DNA of 64,000 bases, from NCBI GenBank assembly GCA_950295325.1, contig OX485803.1, positions 72,309,554 to 72,373,553 of the forward strand. The letters are read 5' to 3'. Origin of the DNA: Polytrichum commune. Lineage: Eukaryota > Streptophyta > Polytrichopsida > Polytrichales > Polytrichaceae. Of this stretch, positions 53,101 to 64,000 are shown piece by piece (the stretch's first letter is position 1; every line of letters begins with the position of its first letter). The notes beneath the pieces were generated by a model that saw only the letters and a program-made list of their open reading frames with translations, ran no database searches and was not told where the DNA came from. The position numbers and the translations under genes were made by a program.

Positions 53101-56100
53101 TTGCAAAGGGAAGCTGCAGAGACCTGGCATCGGCTCCGGTTGCGCCGAAGGTGAGGTGGTTGTTGATGATTTGATCAGCTAGTTTATGCCAGTGAGGCGT
53201 GACGCATGGCGAGCGTTCTAGTGCTGTACTTGTGAGATTTATGAATTCATTCTTCCTATGGAAATATCCTCTTGCAGTCTTGTTTGGGTAGGTGACTATG
53301 TTTTCAAGCTATCGGTATATGTATTCTGTAGTCATTTTCCCTTACACTCAAGTTGGCGTCGTCTTGTCAGCACACATGCTACATAGATTTCCTTCAGAAG
53401 GTGCACCCACTTGCAAAATTCGGGTGGAAATGCCTGGTTCCTGGGTCGCATGCGATCAGGAATATCACTTTCGGATAGAGCACGTCAGTCTAGCTAGATC
53501 CATGTATCTGCACATCGATCGAAATTCCTCACCATGTAGGTATGTCGATCTTGTTGCGAACATGGTTTACCCAGTCAGCTAATCTCATGCAGTAGTGAAC
53601 GATACGTTCAATATAGTCTTGTTCATTGGTTACTGAGCGCTAGTTGGAGCGAACGTCTGTCGAGACTTCTATGTAATGTCTACAGTTTGAAACCCAGGTT
53701 GAAATGAGTCAAATGCTTGAGGAATCAGATTTTTGAACCGTACCGATGCGTTGCTCAACATCTTCCAAGCTGCTTGCTCCTAGCATACAGCTTTGGAGGA
53801 TACAGCTTCTGTGTCCATGGTGGAGACATGCTGCAGACTCTGAAGACATTGATACAACTAATGCAACGGCATCCCATATGTATTAATTTTTCAAATCATG
53901 AGGTAGCTTTCGAACATTTGGGTGATGCCGCCTAAACACGTAAGATCAGAATTGGGGTTAGATCCATCATAATTGATTTGTTTGAATGCTCATGATGCAC
54001 ATGCAGGTCTCTGGGCTTCTGATTTCCTTCGAGCCAAATTTGCGATATTATGTGCTTTTCCCAGTCTGAGAAGGTACACGCGAAGATCAGCTGCAGCAGC
54101 TGTTGATGAACTTACTCTCTTTCGTGGATGTTGGTTAGCCTCCCGCCGGTGGAGATTCTATAGCCGGGTACGTTTCAGGTAAGTGAAGTTTTATCTCGGT
54201 GTTGATTTAACACCGATCAGTCGATGAGGATATTGACAGGTCTCCCAGTTGCTTCGGTGCTCATCCTTACAGCTTGCCTAGCACTTTGCGTAGAAGGGAG
54301 GAAATGGGCATTGAAAGGGCAGGGGCTGGACGTAATCCATCGAGATGACGCCGGATCCCCTTACTACGATCCATCTGCAGAGAAGAAGGATGTATTGGTG
54401 TCGGCCATTGCAAGAAGCAAGGCACGCTACGAATCCCTCAACAGGAGGGCCGTACGATCTCCCCTAGCCGATATCTGCACTGGCAACAGCCATGCTGGAG
54501 GGAAAAGTCCGCTTGGAGGTCCGGTGTCCGCCCCGCCTAGCAGCGGAGCTCAAGTGTACTTTGTGTCTGTGAAACTTGGCACCCCTGCGAAGGAGGTTTT
54601 GCTCGAGATCGACACCGGAAGCGAGATCACGTGGGCTCAGTGCACTCCCTGCGTGCTGTGTTTCCAACAAATTCTGCCATTGTATAACCCCGAGAAATCA
54701 AGCTCCTATGTGAGCATTGATTGCCAAAACCCAGATTGTGCTTTCAACGCTACGAATGGAGGATTCCTTCTGTGCTCCGATGGGGATCAATCCTGCGCGT
54801 ATGAGGTGGGGTATGGCGATGGAAGCTTCACCATCGGCACCTTGTCGAAGGAGACCTTCACCTTCTCCTCCCAGCATAGTCGGAGCTCGCTCGCGGTTCG
54901 TAATCTTGTGTTTGGGTGCGGCCGTGTGAATTCGGGATTGTTTCTGGGACAGTCAGGGCTGATGGGACTTGACCGAGGGCCATACTCATTCGCCACACAG
55001 CTGAAGGACGTGTTTGGCCAGAAATTCACGCTCTGCTTCACAGACAGGATGAAGGTGCCGAACGCTACGAGCTTCCTCTTCTTCGGTGAAACGGAGAACA
55101 GAGGGCTAAGCTACACACCCATCCTGAGCAACCCGGGTGGGGTGGACTTCTACTACCTGAATTTCATCGGGATCAGTGTGGGAAACACGAAAGTGGATTT
55201 CGATGCTTCGGCTGTGAATCTGAACACCACGGATGGCTCCGGGGGAACCATCATCGATACTGGGACTTACATCACCTTCATGCCAGACGCGGTGTACACG
55301 CCCTTCTTGGCGGCCTTCGACAGGCTGTCCCATCTTAAATCGAACTTCAGCAATTTCTTTGGATTGGATTGCTACAACTTCACTACCTATCCGCCCAGAA
55401 ATGTTCCCATCGTCACCTTCCGCCTTCAGGGCGTGGAGCTTGAATTCGGGCCGGACAATCTCTTCATCGGCCCTTTCGACACCCAAGGCCATCTCTACTG
55501 CTTCGCGTTCTTTAACACGGGGACGTTCAGAGGCTCTCCCGCGGTTATCCTCGGTAATGTCCAACAGCAGGATTTCCGCATCGAGTTCGATCTTCAACAC
55601 TCCAGAGTAGGATTTAAGAAAACCGATTGTGCCGCGCAGTGAGCGGATCGATCTACGATCCTGGCCGGCTGCAAGCTGGACCTCTGCCATCATGACCATT
55701 CATTATACAGTTGAAATTTCATGCATTGGGACCGTGACAGTCTACGCATTTGACAACAGTGCAATGATCCTTGTCAGTTGGGAATTGGAACTATAAAGGA
55801 CGAAGCGGCCCCTGCATGGATCGTGGTACATAGCTGTGTCGACCATGCCAGTCACAAATTTGCTTTCGAACAGGAGGTGATGTCTAGCAAGCCTTCATAT
55901 TTACAAGCCCGTAAGAACGATTTCAGGGCGCCCATTTAAACCCAACCATTTATTTTGTGTCTTCTGCATGTCCTACATGGATCAATAAAACAGTGATTAT
56001 GGAATTTTGTGGCACTCTTCCTGGGATGTCATTTGCATTGCATAGGATTGCAGAGTACACATGACGTGCTTACTCCATGTTGGCTTTTTGATATTGGAGA

Positions 56101-59100
56101 GAAAAGGTGAAAGAATTGATCATTTCCACACAAAATGGCTACATTGTGAACACATGCCAAATTTCAAAAAGCTGGTCCGGTGCTCCTGTATGCTTGATAT
56201 GAGGTCATGCCATAGTACACCTTTCCAAATTGGACGCCATCATGCCTATCCGTGAAATGAAAGTGAAGCCAGAAGACTTGAGGGGCTACAAGTACATCAA
56301 GATGGTGTCATATTTTTGACTAATTTCCTATATTAACGGAGTCCAGTGGTCTAAATAAGATAGGTCAATATCAAAAAAATTGGTGTATAAGAAAAACTTG
56401 AGACTACGTATTGGTACTACGATTTGAAACAGGAAAAGAAACCTATTTTTAATAAAGTTGTAGAGGGGACATTTTAACACAAAAGTCTGTCTTGTTTTCA
56501 AATGCATTTTTAAAATAAGACTGGCATAATCTTTCATTCTTAGAAATTGAGATAGTCGACCATCAACCAATATCAATGGTTAGTCTATGATTTGAGGTGC
56601 AGTAAGCAACAATGATTTTGTGTTGGCGTGATGTCAATGATTGTTTCAAATGTGATTCACATTCAAAGTTGAGAGAATCCTTGAGGTGTTCAATTCCTTG
56701 AAGATAGTTCAATTTCTTTTCCGTGAGGTGGACAAAGTTTCACTCATCAGCAAGAAAGGCATGCTTGATAACATCAAATTTGATGTTTGGTGGTGTTGGG
56801 ATCTCTTAGGTGTCCCTTTGTCAGTAAATAGGAAATGGGTGATTTTTTGACATCTATGGTTGTTGACATCATCTTCGTACTGACGTAGAGAGAAAATGTC
56901 CATTGACATCCACCTTATGACACAAGGATGTTAGTAGAGTGTCATATTGGTGTAGTGAGGGTAAATATGGTTGCATCCCACCAACCACTCATCCCAACAC
57001 TATTTTTTGTGGACGGTTTTAAATATCCTTGTTGTAATAGCAGATAAGTTATTGCAGTTAGTTTGGACTGTGAAACATGAGCTTTGATGAAGACGTAAAC
57101 AAAATTTTCACTTATAGAAATCCCCCACATCGAATTGGGTTTTCCACAAAAAGTGAATGGACCTCTTTCCTAAGCATCATTTAACACCCTACCTTAAGAT
57201 GATTTCCTTCAAAGAGCATAACTTAGTAACCTCACTATATATGAAGTTCTTACATATCCTACACCTCAACCATGGTCTCCACAAACCCTATGTTTAAGGG
57301 TTAGAGCACCATGACATGCTTGATGAAGTGTGAGTTAAGCAAAACAAACAATTTTGTATGAGGATCCTAGCAATTATTTTTGTTGCAAAGTAAATGCCAT
57401 CCAACATCGATAATATGCTGAGCAATTTGTCTCTGATACCCTAGCCACACCAGCCTTGCCTGGGTTAGCCAACCAATGGCCCCGGCCAGAGTGGTAGTGG
57501 GTTGAGATGTGTATGTCTAGCATTAAGTAAGTTTTCGTCTGAAGCAAGATTTGCTGGAGTCCTCATAATGTACGATTTTGTGACCGTTACTTATCGTTGC
57601 ACAATAGTTTGGAGTCTTTTGTTTGGCTACCACTTTTCTACTAGTGAAATGAAATGAATTGAAATCGATTTTTATTATGTCCGAAAGACAGAAGACTTAT
57701 GAAACTAAAAGCACATCAAGATGGTGTGAAATAAGATCATTCCCTAGAGTACCATAATACGATAGCCTCCGTGAGATAGAATCTATTATCAGCTCAGATG
57801 GTTTGACAATTGGATAAAAATGCATGAGACTCCCTAGTACTACATTTTCAAAGAGTGAAGAGAACTTCTCTGTCATGGAGTTGTAGAGGGGACTTATCTC
57901 CAGCGAGTATTGCTTCCCACAAATTTAACAGTTGAATGCCAAGGTACTGCCTTATATGAAATGATGCTCAGAAATATGTAGCTTAAATATTATCTTGCAT
58001 GGATAACTTGCATGAAATACTACTCTTGACATTGTAGCAGTAGTCTTGATTTGTTTGTGCATCTTGAGATGTGCGAAGTTGTTACCTGTTACATTGCACT
58101 TGCCCGCATGCAGTACAGAATTGCCAAGAATAAATTGTATCAAGGTAGGCCCTGGAGGGCACAGTGCACAAATCACAACATCTTACATGTCACATATCGA
58201 TCGATTTCAGTTTGGTCCTGAAATGAATTCACAAACACGGAAGGAGTATCTTTTTTAATCTATCCATGTCAACATTCTTTGTCCACATGTTGAACTGGAC
58301 ATGTTGATATGCTCAAAATCTGTCCATATCAACATTTTTTGAGCAGTCAGACAATCAATAAATATGAGATCAATTGCTACAAACAGCTCTGACGGCTCAA
58401 AGTTGTTGTTGTTGTTGTTGTTTTTGTGTTTTTTTTCTATTTTTTAAAATTATAATAACAATAACAATAACAATTTATTATTATTATTATTTATAAAATT
58501 TTAATTTTAATTAAAATAATAATAAATTAAAGTGAACACCAAATGAACTGGCCAACACCAAATGAAGTGAAACCACAAAGAAAACGCGCCCTCGCTGAGG
58601 GGAGGGGGGCCCCTCGGGCGCGAAACACCGCCACGTAAAAAGAACAAACAACCACCACCACCAAGGACAACCCCCTAGACCCACTTAACCAAGGACCACC
58701 CCCACCCTACCGGCCAAAGACAACACCCAAACCCCCAAACCCCCAAACCCCCAAGAGACCCAAAACCCCGCCTACCCTCCTATCTACTTTGCCTTTTCCA
58801 GTTCCATTCAATGTGCAAATTGCGCCTCCTACAAAGAACACTTTTGGCACCCTAGGTCTTGTCAAAACCTTGAAGCATAGCCATCGCTGAGAAGCTAGTA
58901 CTCATTTTTTATGAGTTCGGTCACCCGGTTCCATACCATTTTACCGTAGATGATAAGTTCGTCCCAAATCCGTTGCTTGACCCTAGACTCATGCCATTGT
59001 GTATGGTTAAACACTTTGTCATTACGCTCAATCAAGATGGTCCGCAACCTAATACCTCTAAGGAGGTGCCAAACTTTGATCATTTTACTATATTTCTTTG

Positions 59101-62100
59101 GGATTCTTTCCCCTAAGAGTGTTTGCTTCCAATTGAAGCTAACATAATTGCCCATGCGTACCCATCTCCATGCCCTCCTAGCTTGAATGCGGTCCCAAAA
59201 TTTATGTTTAACCGATTCACTGGTGTTGGGGAGACAAAAAACGCATTGCTTAGAAATAGGGATCGGTGTAATGCGGGCTCTTCACTCATTAACAACCACC
59301 GCCTTATGCCAGATTGACCACATGAACGCCGCTTTTTTTCCCGACCCAGAGGGGGTCCCAAACTTGCAACCATTAAAACCTATAAACACTATATTAAACA
59401 TTTCGGGACTTTGGCGTCAATATGGGACTTCTGGAGTGTCCATTGAGATCGCATTGGGAACGCATTGGGAACACATTGGGAACAAATCCTATGTTGTGTA
59501 GCAGTGACCCCTAATGGACTCCCAGTTGATTGCAACACTACTTTGACCGGTTCAAATGAGTGGGTGAGTGGAGGCTACAGCCTTGTACTCGAAAGAAAAG
59601 AATTGGTAACCCATACACCAAGTTTGTAGAACAATTACTGTTTGAATTGAGATCTTTATTCCTGAAGCATATGTCGAATGCCTCATTCTTAGGCGCCTAC
59701 ATACATGTTTGGCTATATATATGTCCCCACCGATATGTGGCTAAAGGGGACGCATTATCAACTATAGTATTTAATACATGTTGTGGCTTCTACAGGTCGC
59801 TCAATTGTAGTCCTGCCTCGTCAAGCGATACTATTATTTCCACGGTCACCCAATCCAGCCCGCAAAAGTCGAACTGCCCTTGAATTAGGGCCTTGAGATT
59901 CGATGAGTGAAATTTGGTAGTCCCGTGTAGCAGCGGGGTGCACGATGGCCAAAGTTCCGCATGGAGGTGTTGAAGCATCTGCGAGGGTGCACATACTGGT
60001 GTCAACGCCCTCCACATGGTTAATGGTGGAAGGGAGCTTCGTCATGGCGGGTTGAGGGGCATAAGTCTTCCCAAGTGATGCCAATCCAGCACGTAGAAGA
60101 CGAACACCTCTTGAGTCAGGGCCTTGCGATTCGATTAGCGCAATTTGGTACTCGCGGGTAGGGGTGGGGCGCATAATGGATAATGTATGGGCGGGTTGTG
60201 GTCCGTCATCCATTGGGGGGAGCATATTTAGGTCAACATCCTGCAGGCCGACATAGGCAAAAAACATTCTCCAACTTATTGCCCCACAAATACCACCAAC
60301 ATTTATATACATGCACATACATTCCACGCCAAATGTTGGAGATTAGATAAGAGATTGAAAAGGAGATTTGCAAAATATTTATTTGGGTAAGAACATTCCC
60401 AGGTGAACAAAATGAGCTATATTTACCAGACTCTGTCCTTCAGGGGTTGCTTCAGTGAGGGGTGACACACTTTGAGAGTTAGCGACCCGGATAGCTTCTA
60501 CGCCCACGTGGGCGAGTGAGAAGGGATGGCAGGCCAATACTACGTTGTGTTCATGCCGCGGGGTGAGACACACGAATGCCGATCGCTTGGAAGTGGATGG
60601 TGTGTATCCAGCAGGAGGAAACTGAACAAAGCATATAATACACAATGTTACATGCCATACAATTCATGAACCTTACATGCCCTAACCTAAACCCTACATG
60701 CTAACTATCTTGGGACAGCAGTTATAGGGTGCAAGTCGGGTCGATTGGAGTGCTTGTTGGCCATCATAAGTGACTCCCTGACTGGATCGTTATGCGGGAC
60801 CGGCTGTTGCCCAAATCTATGTGTGATCACAAAATCGCGTACGTCGCTCATTGTCGAATTGAACATACGTTGGAAGTAGGGGAGAAGAACTGCTCTCATA
60901 TCCGCAGTTGCCTGTTTGTTGGTGGTGAAGGAATCGGGAAACAATACATTCCCGGGAGGATTACAAGCACCTTTGTAGGGGCTGTCATCCACAAGAACAG
61001 TGTTCTCAATAGTGGCAGTAACACGTCCGGAATCAAGAGATACAGGCGGCCACCAAAATGTTTTGTTTAAACTCTTGAAGAACAATATTGATTCTGGCTT
61101 TAGGGGGTTCCTGATCTCATTGTCCCAGATGTCTTTGAATGTGATGCAATCCTCCTGGCCAAGAACTATTGCAGGTCTTGACATCCCATTGAATAAAAAC
61201 TCCACCACGAGGTCCACAGTGGACTTTTTCATAGATGACCATATGCAAACATAGAACATTTGGGTCATTCTCTCCCAAAAGTGCTTGTAACCCAGTCTAG
61301 GTAGGACAGCTTTGGGACCAACAATCGCCGGACCCTTGTCTGGCGCACGATCTTGCACCATCCATGTGGGTAAAGCGGAACGGCCGCGAGGAATACAATG
61401 ACAAAATATGCCATTCAAATCGAACACCAGAATGAACCTTCGGTCGGGTACAGCAGCTAGCGCCTGGCGACAGGAATCCACTGTCAACTTCTCCTGCTTT
61501 ACTCGAATTACATATAATGTTGCAACTAATGAAAATTGTGGAACTTCATATATTCAATAACTTACATTCATATATTCATTAACTTACATTCATATATGCA
61601 ATAGGTGCATATATTGATATGGGGGTTTATAATGAACTAAATATTAAAAGTTATTATGAACTGGGAAACCAATACCTCGAAAGTTATGGGATTGAATTCC
61701 CAGCGATCCGATGGTCCTACTGAAGGGTCTTGAGGGTCCCTAGAAATAAGTCTTTTAGCACACGCTATTCCCATCTCCCTCGTGAAAACTTGAGAGATGT
61801 TCCTATCGTACGTTGGGTAGTTGTCAGCGTAAACAAAAAGTTTATTATAAACAACGTGTGGGTTGAAGGGCGCATCCACAGTCGTTTGCGCACTTTGTCC
61901 ACCCTGAACCCAAAACTACGCGGAGATGAATGTTTGGGACACAAATAAACCGGGTATATTGAAAAGAAAATCCAGTGGACCAAGTGAAATTTTATTGAGA
62001 AGGGGAAACGAAGCTTACACAAACTAAGTGCCATGAGAAGGGGAAACGATGCTTACACAAACTGGGAGAGCTGGCCGCACACGCAGCTCTGGGCAAGTGA

Positions 62101-64000
62101 CCTCGGAACGGCTGGCGTGCATAGCCCGCCAAGCCTCAAATGGACGTTCGGCTATTTTTGTATTGTCAGGGGGAAAGTCGGGGAACCTGTCGTCACGTGG
62201 CCAACGTTCCACGACTTTCTTGACATGATGTGGGCCGGCAGAAGATGAAGGCTCTGTTGGATCGACGACAGCGGGCTCCGTTGCATCAATGACAGCATGC
62301 TCCTCACAATGTGGAGCCTCGGGTTGGCAAGGGCCTGCAGAAGAGGAAGGCTCCGTTGGCTCCACGGTAGCAGTACAGTAACAAGGTGGTGATATTGGTT
62401 GTTGCAGGCTTGCAGATGATGACCCGGGCTCTGAATGTTCGATGACAGCCTGCTTCAGAGCAAGAGGTTTGATGGCAGCAATGTGGACCGCTGTGGGTGA
62501 AGGCGACTTGACCACATCATCGTCACTACCTATGGGCAAGAGGGGTGAACGATCCCCTTTGTCCAAAGGGGTGACGACAAGCGTTGGACTTCGACATGTA
62601 GTGGCAATGGGGGCTTGCATGGGGCCAACTATAAGTGAGGTGTCCTCTTCGGCTGCACCCGTTTGCGGGACTGCTGCACATGGTGATTCTGGCCGTGTGA
62701 AATCAACGATTTGCAAACCAGCCTGTGAATTGAACATGCATTGTTAATGACAGCCATTGCAAACAATGTATAGACGAAACACATTTCATTGAATGTAAAA
62801 TGTACATCTTCCAAATACCCAGTACATGGTGAGTTTGGCTACAACTAAAATGTCCTAAAGGTTTTTAAGTCCAATGCTCTAGTCAGCCTTGGATTGCGAT
62901 CTACAAACGGCTTCCTATTCTCCAAGTGGTTTGATTATGATGCGCGGCCTCCAACCTGGATCAAACATCCCGGCGGAGATTCAGTGACTAGCATGTTTAA
63001 AAACAATTGGAAAAGCGAGAATAGGTCAAGGATATTTACCTCATCTTCAACAAGCTGGGAATCATGTGAAGGCCCCTCCAGGCATCCGGCATCTGCAGGT
63101 GAACTTTCCACTTCGTTCTTCTCGGCCGATTTCTCAGCAACCTCCGGTTGATCCACATGAGCTGGCTTTACTTGAGGAAGGACATCTTGGGAAGGGTCAG
63201 TACCAATGGGGACAAAAACAACCTCCGCATTTGCTGGTACAGTGGCCGGAGTAGGAATTGGCGTGGGCACGACTTGAGAGGGTGGCATGGCCTGGGCCAT
63301 GGCATCCTTGAACAAGCTCGTTAGTAAGCCTGGTAAATTTTTATTCAAAATGCCCATCATGAGAGGTTCCAAAATAGCCGTCGTAAGTGGGGGCTCCACG
63401 GGCTTACCATGGCGGCGTTTATGCCTATCCTTAGTTGAGGACCGACTTCGTGAGCGAGAGGACTTCCTATGTGGAATGTCCATGGCACCACTAGGACCAA
63501 CATCGGCAGTACTGGGTCTGAGGGGACTCTGTGGAATGTCCATGGACCCACTAGCACCAACTTCGGCGGTATTGGGTCTCTGTGGACTACGTGCAGCAGG
63601 CTGTGGAGGTTGGTAGGTGTCGGGAATAGAACGAGGGGACTCCAAAACCACATCGACATCTTCGACCTCCTCTTCGACATCCTGGGCCTCTTGGATATCC
63701 TGATCCTCCTCAAGGGCATCCTGATCCTCTTCTTCGACATCCTGGTCCTCATCTTGGTGTTTTTCATCCTCCTGGTCCTCATCCTCCTGGTCTTCATCGT
63801 CAGCTGGGTCTTGGTCATCGCGGTCTTCGTCATCGAAGTCAAGTTGCTTCGCTCGTAGCGGCGAAGCACCGAGATCGCAGGCAGTCGACATATGCTCTTC
63901 CAACGGAGTCAAACCGCCAGGGGCATCATCGTCCGAGTGATGGGACGTGTGGGGGGATTCGCCATGGCTCTCGACGTCGGTATCCCGTTCACTTGGAGGC

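Overview
The window looks like nuclear DNA of a land plant. Its genes carry GT-AG introns of plant type. The recognisable products are a nepenthesin-type aspartic protease, the beta subunit of the ER translocon-associated protein complex, a fatty-acid-hydroxylase/sterol-desaturase-like enzyme and an FCP1-type HAD phosphatase-like protein. There is plant telomere-type (CCCTAAA) sequence, and the spacers are AT-rich and full of small inverted-repeat transposons and LINE remains. The species cannot be read from the sequence. A seed-free plant (bryophyte, lycophyte or fern) is my guess and nothing more. No prokaryotic operons, CRISPR arrays, rRNA or tRNA genes were seen.

Layout. 1-23.8 kb is essentially gene-free: AT-rich spacer, a Tourist-like MITE (5665-6053), a large inverted duplication of a repeat (8399-9730) with a third single copy at 1790-2440, a broken LINE on the minus strand (12150-13612), several hairpin repeats, a TA-flanked MITE (19705-20064) and a MITE flanked by TTAA (22194-22600). 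23.9-24.9 kb holds a small two-exon membrane-protein candidate. 25-30.5 kb is repeats, including a 137-bp near-perfect hairpin (26208-26344) and a repeat copy split by about 0.95 kb of foreign sequence (28110-29606).

30.55-36.44 kb is the hydroxylase/desaturase-like locus. Four tandem 180-190-bp repeats lie directly upstream of the start codon. The two-exon gene follows (31321-32978). Two further copies of its 3' end (last codons plus 3' flank) lie 2.7 kb downstream, which suggests a decayed tandem gene family. 38.5-42.1 kb is the five-exon TRAP-beta gene, whose first intron contains a 386-bp tandem duplication. 42.1-54 kb is again transposon-rich: three MITEs with TTA target duplications, long direct repeats, and a multi-exon reading frame at 45.1-47.1 kb that may be transposon-derived and carries an in-frame stop. 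54.2-55.6 kb is the intronless aspartic protease. 58.4-59.35 kb is the 3' end of a second LINE.

59.8-64.0 kb (minus strand, 5' end outside the window) holds a gene with a very acidic, low-complexity N-terminal part and a C-terminal FCP1-like domain. The HAD motif there reads D-L-N instead of D-x-D. All its introns are phase 0. Two further phase-0 exons lie directly behind its stop codon and may form an alternative 3' end.

The genes do not form a pathway. Two products (TRAP-beta and the membrane hydroxylase) are expected in the ER membrane and the protease enters the secretory route, but this looks like chance neighbourhood.
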